Part shown: one piece after another, positions 8,549 to 16,688 of the stretch
How positions within the stretch are numbered: the first letter of the stretch is position 1
How the letters are laid out: each line of letters begins with the position of its first letter
Assembly (NCBI RefSeq): GCF_019711655.1
Contig: NZ_JAIGNU010000002.1
Span: 496,001 to 560,000 of the forward strand
Length of the DNA stretch: 64,000 nucleotides
Direction: 5' to 3'
Source of the DNA: Qipengyuania mesophila
GTDB lineage: Bacteria; Pseudomonadota; Alphaproteobacteria; Sphingomonadales; Sphingomonadaceae
The notes under the pieces: generated by a model
The model's input: the letters and a program-made list of their open reading frames with translations, nothing else
What the model was told of the DNA's origin: nothing
The model's database searches: none
Made by a program: the position numbers and the translations under genes

Positions 8549-9309
8549 TGCGTATCCTCCTGACCAATGACGACGGCATCCGCGCTCCGGGTCTCGAGGT
8601 TCTCGAAGGCATCGCACGCCAGTTCAGCGACGACATCTGGATCTGCGCCCCCGACGAGGAACAGTCGGGCATGGGGCACGCGCTCACGCTCACCCGCCCC
8701 GTCCGCCTGCGCAAACACGACGAGCGGCGTTTCTCGGTCACCGGCACGCCCACCGATGCCGTGACCATGGGTATGCGCAAGGTGCTCGGCGGCCTGCCCG
8801 ACGTGATCCTCTCGGGCGTCAATCGCGGGGCGAATCTGGCCGACGACATCACCTATTCGGGAACGGTCTCGGCGGCTATCGAAGGCGCGCTGGCCGGGGT
8901 TCGCTCGATCGCACTGAGCCAGGTCTATGCGAAGGAAGGAATGGGCGAGGACGTTCCCTTTGGTGCCGCGATCGAATGGGGCGCGAAAGTGCTCGCCCCG
9001 CTGCTCGACACACCGCTGCCCAAGCGCACGCTGGTCAATGTCAACTTCCCGCCGCTTCCCGCTGGCGAGGTCAAGGGCATTCGCGCGGTGCGGCAAGGCT
9101 TTCACGACTACTCGCGCGGCACGGTGGTCGAGGGGCGCGACCCGCGCGGCTTCAAATACTACTGGTTTGGGCTCGAAGCGATCGAGCACACACTCGACCA
9201 CGGCACCGATCTCGAGGCGATCGACGAGGGCTATATCTCGGTGACCCCGCTCCAGCTCGACCTGACTCACCACGCCTCGCTGGGCGCATTGGCGGAGCGC
9301 TTCGCCTAG
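8548..9309 (+). CDS. surE: 5'/3'-nucleotidase SurE
   Basis: A 253-residue metal-dependent phosphatase acting on nucleoside 5'- and 3'-monophosphates. The N-terminus [16 protein letters not shown] holds the conserved NDDG metal ligands. Further conserved pieces are PDEEQSGMGHALTL, FSVTGTPTDAV and LSGVNRGANLADDITYSGTV. The ATG overlaps the serS stop by one base and the stop overlaps the GTG of the next gene, so serS-surE-channel form one transcript. In many alphaproteobacteria surE is followed by pcm; here pcm is absent and a potassium channel takes its place. Confidence 0.96.
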   Translation: MRILLTNDDGIRAPGLEVLEGIARQFSDDIWICAPDEEQSGMGHALTLTRPVRLRKHDERRFSVTGTPTDAVTMGMRKVLGGLPDVILSGVNRGANLADDITYSGTVSAAIEGALAGVRSIALSQVYAKEGMGEDVPFGAAIEWGAKVLAPLLDTPLPKRTLVNVNFPPLPAGEVKGIRAVRQGFHDYSRGTVVEGRDPRGFKYYWFGLEAIEHTLDHGTDLEAIDEGYISVTPLQLDLTHHASLGALAERFA

Positions 9310-10400
9310 TGGCCGACGCGCGCACCAAGCAGCTGCGGATGAGCAAGGGCATAAAGCCCCTGCGCCGCGCGGTGCGCTTGCCCGTCTGGGGCGATCTCGG
9401 CATTCGCCTCGGCCTCGCGCTGCTGCTGATCTTCACCGTGGTCATGATCCACTGGTGGGACCGCGAGGGTTTGGTCGACAACCTCGACGGCGAAGTGAGC
9501 TTCCTCGACGTCGTCTATTTCACAATGATCTCGATCACCACCACCGGCTTCGGCGACATCGCCCCGATCTCCGATCGCGCGCGACTGGTCGAGGCGGTAA
9601 TCGTGACGCCGGTCCGTTTCGCTGTGCTCTTCATCTTCGTCGGCACGGCCTATAACTTCCTCATCAAACGCACATGGGAGCAGTGGCGCATGGCCCGTAT
9701 CCAGGAACAATTGTGCGACCATATCGTGGTTCTGGGCTTCGGCATCTCGGGCTCCGAGGCGGTCGCCGAACTGATCGAACGCGGCACCGAACCGAGCCGG
9801 ATCGTCGTGATCGACCCGAGCGAGGACCGGCTGAGCGAGGCCGAGGCGCTCGGCTGCAACGTCATGGCGGGCGACGCGACGCGCGATGAAACGCTCAAGG
9901 CCGTGCGGATCGCCGAGGCCTCCAACGTCCTCATCTCGGCCGGTCGCGACGACACGACCATCCTCATCACCCTGACCGCGCGCGCGCTGGCCCCCGAGGT
10001 ACCGATCAGCGTCGTCGTGCGCGCCGACGACAACGAGTCGCTCGCGCGGCAGGCCGGCGCCAGCAATGTCATCAATCCGGTGCGGTTCACCGGACTGCTC
10101 CTCGCGGGCAGCGCCAAGGGCGAGCATATCGCCGAATATCTCGCCGACCTCGCCAGCATTTCCGGTCGCGTCCAGCTGATCGAGCGACCGGTAACCGCCG
10201 AGGAGTGCGGCAAGACGCTTGCCGGACTGCAATCGGGCGGTCGCGGCCTCAGGGTCTACCGCGGGGGCAAGGCACTCGGCTTCTGGGAGCCTGAGTGCCA
10301 GACGCTGCAGCCCGGCGACGTGGTGGTCGAAATCGTACCCACAGCCAATGGTGAAACGCAGGGCGATGGTCACGATCGCGACGATCGCGAGCGGAGCTGA
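9309..10400 (+). CDS. Two-TM potassium channel with RCK/TrkA-N domain
   Basis: About 363 residues. TM1 spans residues 30-50, followed by the pore loop with selectivity filter TTTGFGD (residues 77-83), and TM2 about 93-118. The cytoplasmic part begins DHIVVLGFGISGSEAVAELI, a Rossmann RCK/TrkA-N domain with a GxGxxG-type nucleotide loop, followed by a TrkA-C-like end (LQPGDVVVEIV). This is the MthK/Kch-type layout: a K+-selective channel gated by a ligand at the RCK ring. GTG 9309 overlaps the surE stop (TAGTG); ATG 9339 is an alternative without a better ribosome binding site. The filter has TGFGD rather than the commoner TVGYGD, a variant also seen in other bacterial channels. Its link to the upstream genes is probably only shared transcription. 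Confidence 0.88.
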   Translation: MADARTKQLRMSKGIKPLRRAVRLPVWGDLGIRLGLALLLIFTVVMIHWWDREGLVDNLDGEVSFLDVVYFTMISITTTGFGDIAPISDRARLVEAVIVTPVRFAVLFIFVGTAYNFLIKRTWEQWRMARIQEQLCDHIVVLGFGISGSEAVAELIERGTEPSRIVVIDPSEDRLSEAEALGCNVMAGDATRDETLKAVRIAEASNVLISAGRDDTTILITLTARALAPEVPISVVVRADDNESLARQAGASNVINPVRFTGLLLAGSAKGEHIAEYLADLASISGRVQLIERPVTAEECGKTLAGLQSGGRGLRVYRGGKALGFWEPECQTLQPGDVVVEIVPTANGETQGDGHDRDDRERS

Positions 10401-10403
10401 TCG

Positions 10404-10802
10404 CTAGCGGAAGAACAGGAAGACGCCGCCCATGGCCGCCATGCCGACAATCAAGTGGCCGGCATCGATCAGGAAATGCGTCAATGTCTTGCGTAGGTAG
10501 AGGTAGTTGATCCCGACCGCCGGGGCCATGATCGTCGCGCCGAAGCCGACGGCCATCATCATGACCGCGCGGTCGCTGGCGCCGCTGCGCGCGATCGCAT
10601 GCCAAAGGGTCAGCGCGATCACCAGTTCGGCAAGATAGGTCAGGCCGAAGATCAGCGGCATATTGGTACCCTGGAGCTGATCGTCGCTCATCCCTGTGGC
10701 CTTCTGCCAGGCCTTCCCGAACAGCACGCCGTACCAGATTGCTCCGACGAGGAAGAAGGCCAGCGCGCCCAGCAGGACCGCCCAGAGGTTGATTTCACCC
10801 AT
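10404..10802 (-). CDS. DUF1761 membrane protein
   Basis: A 132-residue integral membrane protein of the DUF1761 family, beginning [20 protein letters not shown] and containing [14 protein letters not shown], the typical first-helix signature. Four hydrophobic helices are visible (about residues 5-25, 50-70, 78-98, 110-130). Function is unknown. GGGGGAG about 6 bases upstream of the ATG supports this start; the open frame continues further upstream but overlaps rimO. It is convergent with the channel gene (3-base gap) and divergent from rimO. Confidence 0.8.
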   Translation of the reverse strand: MGEINLWAVLLGALAFFLVGAIWYGVLFGKAWQKATGMSDDQLQGTNMPLIFGLTYLAELVIALTLWHAIARSGASDRAVMMMAVGFGATIMAPAVGINYLYLRKTLTHFLIDAGHLIVGMAAMGGVFLFFR

Positions 10803-10878
10803 ATCCGCTCCCCCGGGAACCCTCGACGAGCAGGACGCTAGCGTAAAACCACGTTCGGGTGTAGGGGCGCGCGCAATC

Positions 10879-12252
10879 ATGAGCACTATCACGACCCCGA
10901 TCCCCGACCAGAAGAAGGTCGGCATGGTTTCCCTCGGCTGTCCCAAGGCACTGGTCGACAGCGAGCGCATCCTCACGCGCCTGCGCGCCGACGGCTATGC
11001 CATGAGCCCCGACTACGCCGGTGCCGACGTGGTGCTGGTCAACACCTGTGGCTTTCTCGATTCCGCCAAGGAGGAGAGTCTGCAGGCGATCGGCGAGGCG
11101 ATTGCAGAGAACGGCCGCGTGATCGTAACCGGTTGCATGGGCGAAGAGGCCGACGCCATTCGAGCCGCACATCCGAGCGTGCTCGCGGTGACCGGGGCGC
11201 ATCAGTACGAGGCGGTCGTCGAGGCGGTTCACGAACATGCCCCGCCGAGCCAGGGGCCCTTCATCGACCTGATCCCGCAGCCCGACGTCAAGCTTACGCC
11301 GCGCCACTACAGCTATCTGAAGATCTCGGAGGGGTGCAATCACTCCTGCGCCTTCTGCATCATCCCCGACCTGCGCGGGAAGCTCGCCAGCCGGCGCATC
11401 GATGCGGTGTTGCGCGAGGCGGAAAAGCTGGTTGCGGCGGGCACGAAGGAATTGCTCGTCATCAGCCAGGACACCAGCGCCTATGGCGTCGACACGCGGC
11501 ACGAGAGTCGCAGCTGGAAGGGCCGTGACGTACGTGCGCACATGACCGATCTCGCGCGCGAGCTGGGCCAGCTCGACATCGGCGGCGGCGTGCCGCCCTG
11601 GGTGCGGCTGCACTACGTCTATCCCTATCCGCATGTCGACGCGGTGATTCCGCTGATGGCTGACGGCCTGCTGACCCCCTATCTCGACATTCCCTTCCAG
11701 CACGCTAGCCCCAAGGTCCTGCGTGCCATGAAGCGTCCGGCGAACGAGGCCAAAGTGCTCGAGCGGCTGAAAGGCTGGCGCGCTATCTGCCCCGAGATCG
11801 CGATCCGGTCGAGTTTCGTGGTCGGCTTTCCCGGCGAGACCGAAGAGGATTTCCGTTATCTGCTCGACTGGCTCGAAGAGGCCCAACTCGACCGCGTCGG
11901 TGCCTTCCGCTTCGAACCCGTCGAAGGTGCGCAAGCGAATGCCCTGCCCGATCCCGTGCCCGAAGAGATCAAGGAAGAGCGCTATACCCGGATCATGGAA
12001 GTGACCGAGCGGATCAGCGCCGCCAAACTCGCGGCCAAAGTGGGGCGGACGATCCCGGTGATCATCGACGAAGTCGGCGAGCCGGACGAGGACGGCGACA
12101 TCGGCGCAACCGGGCGCAGCCAGGCCGACGCCCCGGAGATCGACGGCGCAGTTTACCTCCGCAACGTCCCTAAGGAGCTGGCCTCCGGCGATATCGTAAC
12201 TGTCTCAATTGAGGACAGCGACGCGCATGACCTGTTCGGAGTGGTAGCCTGA
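10879..12252 (+). CDS. rimO: Ribosomal protein S12 methylthiotransferase RimO
   Basis: A 457-residue radical SAM enzyme that puts a methylthio group on the conserved Asp of ribosomal protein S12. Domains in order: UPF0004 (residues about 15-110, starting [15 protein letters not shown], whose Cys residues hold the second 4Fe-4S cluster, with NTCGF and VTGCMG); radical SAM core with C153-x3-C157-x2-C160 (CNHSCAFC); and a C-terminal TRAM domain (from about 385). [12 protein letters not shown] distinguishes RimO from the tRNA enzyme MiaB. Divergent from the DUF1761 gene. About 240 non-coding bases follow it. Confidence 0.96.
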   Translation: MSTITTPIPDQKKVGMVSLGCPKALVDSERILTRLRADGYAMSPDYAGADVVLVNTCGFLDSAKEESLQAIGEAIAENGRVIVTGCMGEEADAIRAAHPSVLAVTGAHQYEAVVEAVHEHAPPSQGPFIDLIPQPDVKLTPRHYSYLKISEGCNHSCAFCIIPDLRGKLASRRIDAVLREAEKLVAAGTKELLVISQDTSAYGVDTRHESRSWKGRDVRAHMTDLARELGQLDIGGGVPPWVRLHYVYPYPHVDAVIPLMADGLLTPYLDIPFQHASPKVLRAMKRPANEAKVLERLKGWRAICPEIAIRSSFVVGFPGETEEDFRYLLDWLEEAQLDRVGAFRFEPVEGAQANALPDPVPEEIKEERYTRIMEVTERISAAKLAAKVGRTIPVIIDEVGEPDEDGDIGATGRSQADAPEIDGAVYLRNVPKELASGDIVTVSIEDSDAHDLFGVVA

Positions 12253-12492
12253 TACACCTTCGCCGGTAGTCAACCATATGGGCAAACCGCGACCTTGGTA
12301 CCCTATGCTGTTCTTCTAAAATAAGAAAATTGCGGCACCGAGCGATCCGTAGGGCCCGTGGCGCGATTTTTCTTCACGCCGAATCCTAAAGCGGAATTTA
12401 CCTTCGCAAACCGCAGCCTCGTTGGCTTACGAGGTGTCCTCGCCGCTCACATCAAAACTTTCTTAAACTTAAGACCCGCATAAGGGCGCCCG

Positions 12493-14859
12493 ATGGGTGA
12501 CCAACGCATCTCGAAACTGGCCGAGCCGATCCTCGGCCGTTACCGTTCGCTGCTTGGCGGACGGCTGTTCGAGCGCATGCGCAATGTCCTGTGGGCGGGG
12601 CTGATATCGCTTGCGCTTTACGGGATTTGGTTCCTCCAACCGGCTGATCAAATGTTCTGGCTGATCCAGTCGCGGATTGCCGAGCGAAGCCCCTCGGGTG
12701 ATATCGTTTTCATCGGGTCGGATGAAGTGCTGAACGATCCGCGCTCGCCGCAAAGGCGCTACGAACTGGCCGAGGCCCTCGACGAACTCGACCGCAAGGG
12801 CGTGGGCAAGGTCTATCTGGATATGACCTTCGCCGAATCCGACGATCCCGAGGCGGATAAACGGCTCGCGCGTGCAATCGCGGACCTCGGACCACGGATC
12901 ACGCTTATCGATCGGAAGGTCTACGGGGCGACTGTGGATGGGGCTATACGAGCCACTTCGCCCGCGATCGCAGGCGCTGCACGGCGAGTCGTCTCTGACC
13001 AAACCGATCGCGACTTTACCGGCCTGGCGTGGGAACTCCACTACAGCTACGTTGTAGATGGCAAGCCAATACCTTCCGCGGCATCTTCAATGGCGGGAGT
13101 CGGTGGTAACTCAGACGCAGTTTTTTCCGTCGATTATGGCATTCCACCTTCACGTATTCCCGCGCTTCCCATAGCGGCATTGTCCGACAAAGCTGCCTTC
13201 GCGCCGACCGATCGCGTCGAGGTCACAGGGAAGACTGTGGTGATCGGTCACAGTGGACAAGTCTCGGGAAATCAACAGATAATACCAGGGCTGGCAAACG
13301 CACCTGCAAGCTTCGTAGATATTTATGGCGCAGAGACATTGAAGTCCGGCCATACAAGAACTCTCAGCGGCCTACCCATCGTATTAATATTTTCCACCCT
13401 TTTGATGGCCGCATCATTTCTAAGCAAAACACGAAAACGTCGCTGGTTATCTTATACTTGCATCACTGCATTTGCGCCGGCCCTCCTGGTCGCGGCGGCT
13501 CAGATCGGCCTGCGCGTAGAACTTTCCTATGGCGCCGCTGTCCTGATCATTTACGCTATCTTCCGCTCGCGAGTGCGCTGGAAACGGCGTCTCGAAATGG
13601 TCAATCTGGAAACTGGGCTCCCAAAGATACGAGCCTTGGAAGCGCGTCTCGTCCGCGATTCGATCGCCAGCGGCCACATAGTCATTGCCAAGATCCAGAA
13701 TTACGAGCGGGTCCTGAAGACGCTCCGGTCGGAGGACAAGGGCAGCTATGTCCTCAAACTCGTCGATCGGCTGCGCGCCGCCGATCCCAACTTGGCCGTC
13801 TACAACGAAGGTCATCATCTCGGTTGGCACGTAGCAACCGAAGAGACTGAAGCAGTCGTCGAACATCTCGAAGGCCTGCGCGCGATCTTTGCGGCTCCCG
13901 TCCAGGTGGGCGGATTTTCGGTCGACGTTGGCATCACCTTCGGCATTGCTTCGATCGATGGCGATCCTCCCGCTCGCATGGCGGCCGCCATTGCCGCTGC
14001 CGAGGATACGTCCGAAGCAGTCAATCCGATCGCCATCGCCGAGACCGGATCGCAGACAGATCTCTTGTGGGACATCTCGCTCCGTGCGCGCATCGACGAG
14101 GCAATGGAAGCAGGCGAGATATATTGCGTCTACCAGCCCAAGATCGATCTCGGCACGGACTCGATCGTGGGAGTGGAGGCCCTGGCGCGCTGGCACGACC
14201 CGGCACGCGGTTTCATATCGCCCATGCACTTCATTCAGCAGTGCGAGAAAGCCGGGCGGATGGAACACCTGACCCGCTACGTCCTCCAAAGCGCCTGCTC
14301 CGCCGGGCAGCTGCTGCATTTCCGCGGCCACACGATTTCGATGTCGGTCAATATCTCCGCAACCTTGCTCGGCGACATGCGCATCGTCGGGCTGGTGCGC
14401 AACGTCCTTCAGGCAACGCGGTTCGCCCCGCAATCGCTGACACTCGAGATAACCGAGACCGCGCGAATCTCGGACCATAGCGTGGCGGCAAGCATCCTAG
14501 AGGAACTGAAGGCAATCGGCGTCCGGATCTCGATGGACGATTTCGGCATCGGCGCGGCCAGTTTCGAAGCATTCTACGAACTGCCATTCGACGAGATCAA
14601 GATCGACCGGCTGTTCGTCTCGAATATCGGCAAGGATCCCAAGGCCTTGGCGATCGTCTCCAGCATTGCCGCGATGGGTCGTGATGCGCGAATCACCGTC
14701 GTGGCAGAGGGTCTGGAGAACCCGCAGGACATACCCCTCCTCGAGAATGCAGGCTGCCAGCAGGTCCAGGGCTTCGCCTTTTCGCGTCCGCTACCCCTAT
14801 CCAATCTCCTTGAATATCAGAATCTTAGCATAGAGAGGCCGGCTGCAAACATGGTTTAG
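12493..14859 (+). CDS. CHASE2 sensor with degenerate GGDEF and EAL phosphodiesterase domain
   Basis: A 788-residue membrane c-di-GMP protein. A TM helix at about 30-50 is followed by a periplasmic CHASE2 domain (to about 300; VFIGSDEVLNDPRSPQRRYE, TVVIGHSG) and three TM helices at about 305-390. Next is a GGDEF-like domain without a catalytic signature (EGHHL where GGDEF is expected), so it should not make c-di-GMP. The EAL domain keeps the catalytic residues: VGVEALARW (near residue 560), NISATLL, EITETA, MDDFGIGAAS, IKIDRLF, VVAEGLE and QVQGFAFSRPL, so c-di-GMP hydrolysis is likely. The segment from roughly 12.9 to 13.5 kb is noticeably AT-richer than either end. The 240 bases upstream hold a 6-bp hairpin (12417-12434) and AT-rich runs but no gene. 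The CHASE2 signal is unknown. Confidence 0.88.
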   Translation: MGDQRISKLAEPILGRYRSLLGGRLFERMRNVLWAGLISLALYGIWFLQPADQMFWLIQSRIAERSPSGDIVFIGSDEVLNDPRSPQRRYELAEALDELDRKGVGKVYLDMTFAESDDPEADKRLARAIADLGPRITLIDRKVYGATVDGAIRATSPAIAGAARRVVSDQTDRDFTGLAWELHYSYVVDGKPIPSAASSMAGVGGNSDAVFSVDYGIPPSRIPALPIAALSDKAAFAPTDRVEVTGKTVVIGHSGQVSGNQQIIPGLANAPASFVDIYGAETLKSGHTRTLSGLPIVLIFSTLLMAASFLSKTRKRRWLSYTCITAFAPALLVAAAQIGLRVELSYGAAVLIIYAIFRSRVRWKRRLEMVNLETGLPKIRALEARLVRDSIASGHIVIAKIQNYERVLKTLRSEDKGSYVLKLVDRLRAADPNLAVYNEGHHLGWHVATEETEAVVEHLEGLRAIFAAPVQVGGFSVDVGITFGIASIDGDPPARMAAAIAAAEDTSEAVNPIAIAETGSQTDLLWDISLRARIDEAMEAGEIYCVYQPKIDLGTDSIVGVEALARWHDPARGFISPMHFIQQCEKAGRMEHLTRYVLQSACSAGQLLHFRGHTISMSVNISATLLGDMRIVGLVRNVLQATRFAPQSLTLEITETARISDHSVAASILEELKAIGVRISMDDFGIGAASFEAFYELPFDEIKIDRLFVSNIGKDPKALAIVSSIAAMGRDARITVVAEGLENPQDIPLLENAGCQQVQGFAFSRPLPLSNLLEYQNLSIERPAANMV

Positions 14860-14918
14860 GCTTTACAAACAGACATGGTTAATGACATATAACTCTTGAG
14901 CAATCAGGAGGTACGACC

Positions 14919-14954
14919 ATGTGGGATTTCTGGGGTTGGCTTTTCGGCAAGTAA
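14919..14954 (+). CDS. 11-residue tryptophan-rich micro-ORF
   Basis: The frame encodes MWDFWGWLFGK and then TAA. A full AGGAGG consensus (14906-14911) sits 7 bases before the ATG, one of the strongest ribosome binding sites in the window. A perfect 10-bp hairpin terminator begins 25 bases after the stop, so a short transcript carrying only this frame is conceivable. Three Trp and two Phe in 11 residues make it strongly amphipathic or membrane-seeking, or a codon-counting leader. TATAAC at 14889-14894 could be a -10, but the nearest -35-like TTTACA is about 20 bases away. No tryptophan gene follows; the next gene is zwf, beyond the terminator. No function is assigned. Chance occurrence is possible, but the combination of strong ribosome binding site, coding frame and terminator argues against it. 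Confidence 0.5.
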   Translation: MWDFWGWLFGK

Positions 14955-14978
14955 GCCCAAGCCATCATATTCATTTCG

Positions 14979-15002
14979 AAAGGGCCCCTGACGGGGCCCT
15001 TT
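14979..15002 (+). terminator. Perfect hairpin terminator after the micro-ORF
   Basis: AAAGGGCCCC-TGAC-GGGGCCCTTT: a 10-bp perfect stem with a 4-base loop, the 3' arm ending in TTT followed by CTCGTTTC. It ends transcription from the EAL gene and/or the micro-ORF, or acts as an attenuator ahead of zwf. Being palindromic with an A-run on the left arm, it could work in both directions. Confidence 0.75.
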
Positions 15003-15225
15003 CTCGTTTCTGGCCCCGAATGACGAAGCCAGAGTCGGCGCGTCGATGGGCATGCCCTCGAGAACGACCCAGCCTCACCAACAATTGCTCTACTGTCGCG
15101 TAGCAGCAGTCCGACATTCCGATCTTTCCGCGCGGGCGAGAGTAGCAAAGCACAAGAATAGGAATGCAGTCGGCTGGCGCGCGCCTGCCTGCGCTGTTAT
15201 CCGCCTCTTCCGAGAGGAGAAACCG

Positions 15226-15249
15226 ATGATCGTCCGGCCCGCTGCATGA
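15226..15249 (+). promoter_or_regulatory. 7-codon leader frame overlapping the zwf start
   Basis: The only strong ribosome binding site before zwf, GAGAGGAGA (15212-15220), is placed for an ATG at 15226, not for zwf. That frame encodes MIVRPAA and stops at a TGA overlapping the zwf ATG (ATGA). This is a layout for re-initiation or translational coupling. The zwf ATG itself is 26 bases from the site, too far for direct use. The remaining sequence from 15003 to 15225 shows no gene and no promoter I can defend. Confidence 0.4.
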
Positions 15250-16688
15250 ACGCACCCGCAGATCGCCTGCTCTTGTTCGGCGCGACGGGCGATCTTGCCC
15301 AGCGCATGCTCCTGCCTTCGCTTTGCGCGCTCGACGCCGATGGGCTGCTGGAACCGGAACTGAAGATCGTCGGCACGGCGCGTTCGGAAATGTCGACCCA
15401 CGACTATCGCGATTTCGCCCGCGAAGCGCTGGAGAAATACCTGCCCGACCATCGCCGCGGAGGTGTGGCGGAATTCCTCAACCGGCTGAGCTATATCCCG
15501 GTCGATGCGACGACGCTGGAGGGCTATGACCAACTGGCAAGGGAAGTCGGTGTCTACGAGAAGGGTCTGGCGATTTTCCTGTCGACCGCGCCGAGCCTGT
15601 TCGAACCGACCATCGACGGACTCGTCCACGCCGGATTGACGCAGGGCAATGTCCGCATCGGCCTCGAAAAGCCGCTCGGCACAGACCTCGCCTCGAGCAA
15701 GGAGATCAACGACGCGGTGGCCAAGGCGTTCTCCGAAGACCGCATCTTCCGCATCGATCACTATCTCGGCAAGGAAACCGTCCAGAACCTGCTGGCGCTG
15801 CGCTTTGCCAACCTGCTGTTCGAGCCGGTGTGGAATTCGACCTATATCGATCATGTCCAGATCACCGTGGCAGAGACGGTCGGGCTGGAGTCACGCGTCG
15901 CCTATTACGACGACAGCGGGGCGCTGCGCGACATGGTCCAGAACCACATGCTCCAGCTGCTCGCACTGGTGGCGATGGAGCCCCCGACCAGCTTCGATTC
16001 GACCGCGGTTCGCGATGAAAAGGTGAAAGTGCTCCGCGCCCTCCGCCCTATCGCCAAGGACGAGACCGTGACCGGCCAGTACCGCGCCGGCGTGGTCAAT
16101 GGCGAAGCCGTGCCCGGCTACGACGAGGAACTCGGCAAGGACAGCGACACCGAGACTTTCGTTGCCCTTAAGGCGCATGTCGACAACTGGCGCTGGAAGG
16201 GCGTGCCGTTCTATCTGCGCACCGGCAAGAGGCTGCCCGAGCGCGTGACCGAAATCGTCGTCCAGTTTCGTTGCATCCCGCATTCGATCTTCGAGGGGCG
16301 TGGAGCGAGCACCCAGCCCAATCGCCTCGTCATCGGCATTCAGCCCGAAGAGAACGTCCAGCTGTCGATGATGGCCAAGGTTCCCGGGCTCGACCGCGAG
16401 GGCATCCGCCTGCGGCAGGTGCCGCTCGACATTGCCATGCCCGACGCCTTTTCGGGCGCGGTCCGCCGCATCGCCTATGAACGGCTGCTGCTCGACCTGA
16501 TCGAGGGCGACCAGACGCTCTTCGTTCGCCGCGACGAGGTCGAAGCGCAGTGGGAGTGGATCGACGCCATACGCGCGCTGTGGGAGAGCGAGGACATCAA
16601 GCCCAAGACTTATGGCGCGGGCAGTTGGGGCCCGAGTGCGGCCATCGCGCTGGCCGAACGCGACGGGGTGAGCTGGCATGACGAATAA
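15246..16688 (+). CDS. zwf: Glucose-6-phosphate 1-dehydrogenase
   Basis: A 480-residue enzyme oxidising glucose-6-phosphate to 6-phosphogluconolactone with NAD(P)+. The N-terminal Rossmann part shows LLLFGATGDLAQRMLLPSL, the dinucleotide-binding loop GATGDLA. The active-site segment FRIDHYLGKETVQNLLALRF contains the conserved RIDHYLGK substrate-binding and catalytic motif. The C-terminal half has the usual beta-sheet domain with YLRTGKRLPER. First gene of the Entner-Doudoroff operon; its end overlaps edd by 11 bases. No 6-phosphogluconolactonase gene (pgl) lies between zwf and edd, so the lactone must be opened spontaneously or by an enzyme encoded elsewhere. The start lies on a short coupling frame (see the leader feature). 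Confidence 0.97.
   Translation: MNAPADRLLLFGATGDLAQRMLLPSLCALDADGLLEPELKIVGTARSEMSTHDYRDFAREALEKYLPDHRRGGVAEFLNRLSYIPVDATTLEGYDQLAREVGVYEKGLAIFLSTAPSLFEPTIDGLVHAGLTQGNVRIGLEKPLGTDLASSKEINDAVAKAFSEDRIFRIDHYLGKETVQNLLALRFANLLFEPVWNSTYIDHVQITVAETVGLESRVAYYDDSGALRDMVQNHMLQLLALVAMEPPTSFDSTAVRDEKVKVLRALRPIAKDETVTGQYRAGVVNGEAVPGYDEELGKDSDTETFVALKAHVDNWRWKGVPFYLRTGKRLPERVTEIVVQFRCIPHSIFEGRGASTQPNRLVIGIQPEENVQLSMMAKVPGLDREGIRLRQVPLDIAMPDAFSGAVRRIAYERLLLDLIEGDQTLFVRRDEVEAQWEWIDAIRALWESEDIKPKTYGAGSWGPSAAIALAERDGVSWHDE

Noticed and set aside
12417-12434. CCTCGT/ACGAGG hairpin between rimO and the EAL gene
   Set aside because: A 6-bp stem with no U-tract and far from the rimO stop; too weak to call a terminator.
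14919-15002. Tryptophan attenuator (leader peptide plus terminator)
   Set aside because: The Trp codons are not consecutive, no alternative antiterminator pairing was found, and no tryptophan gene follows.
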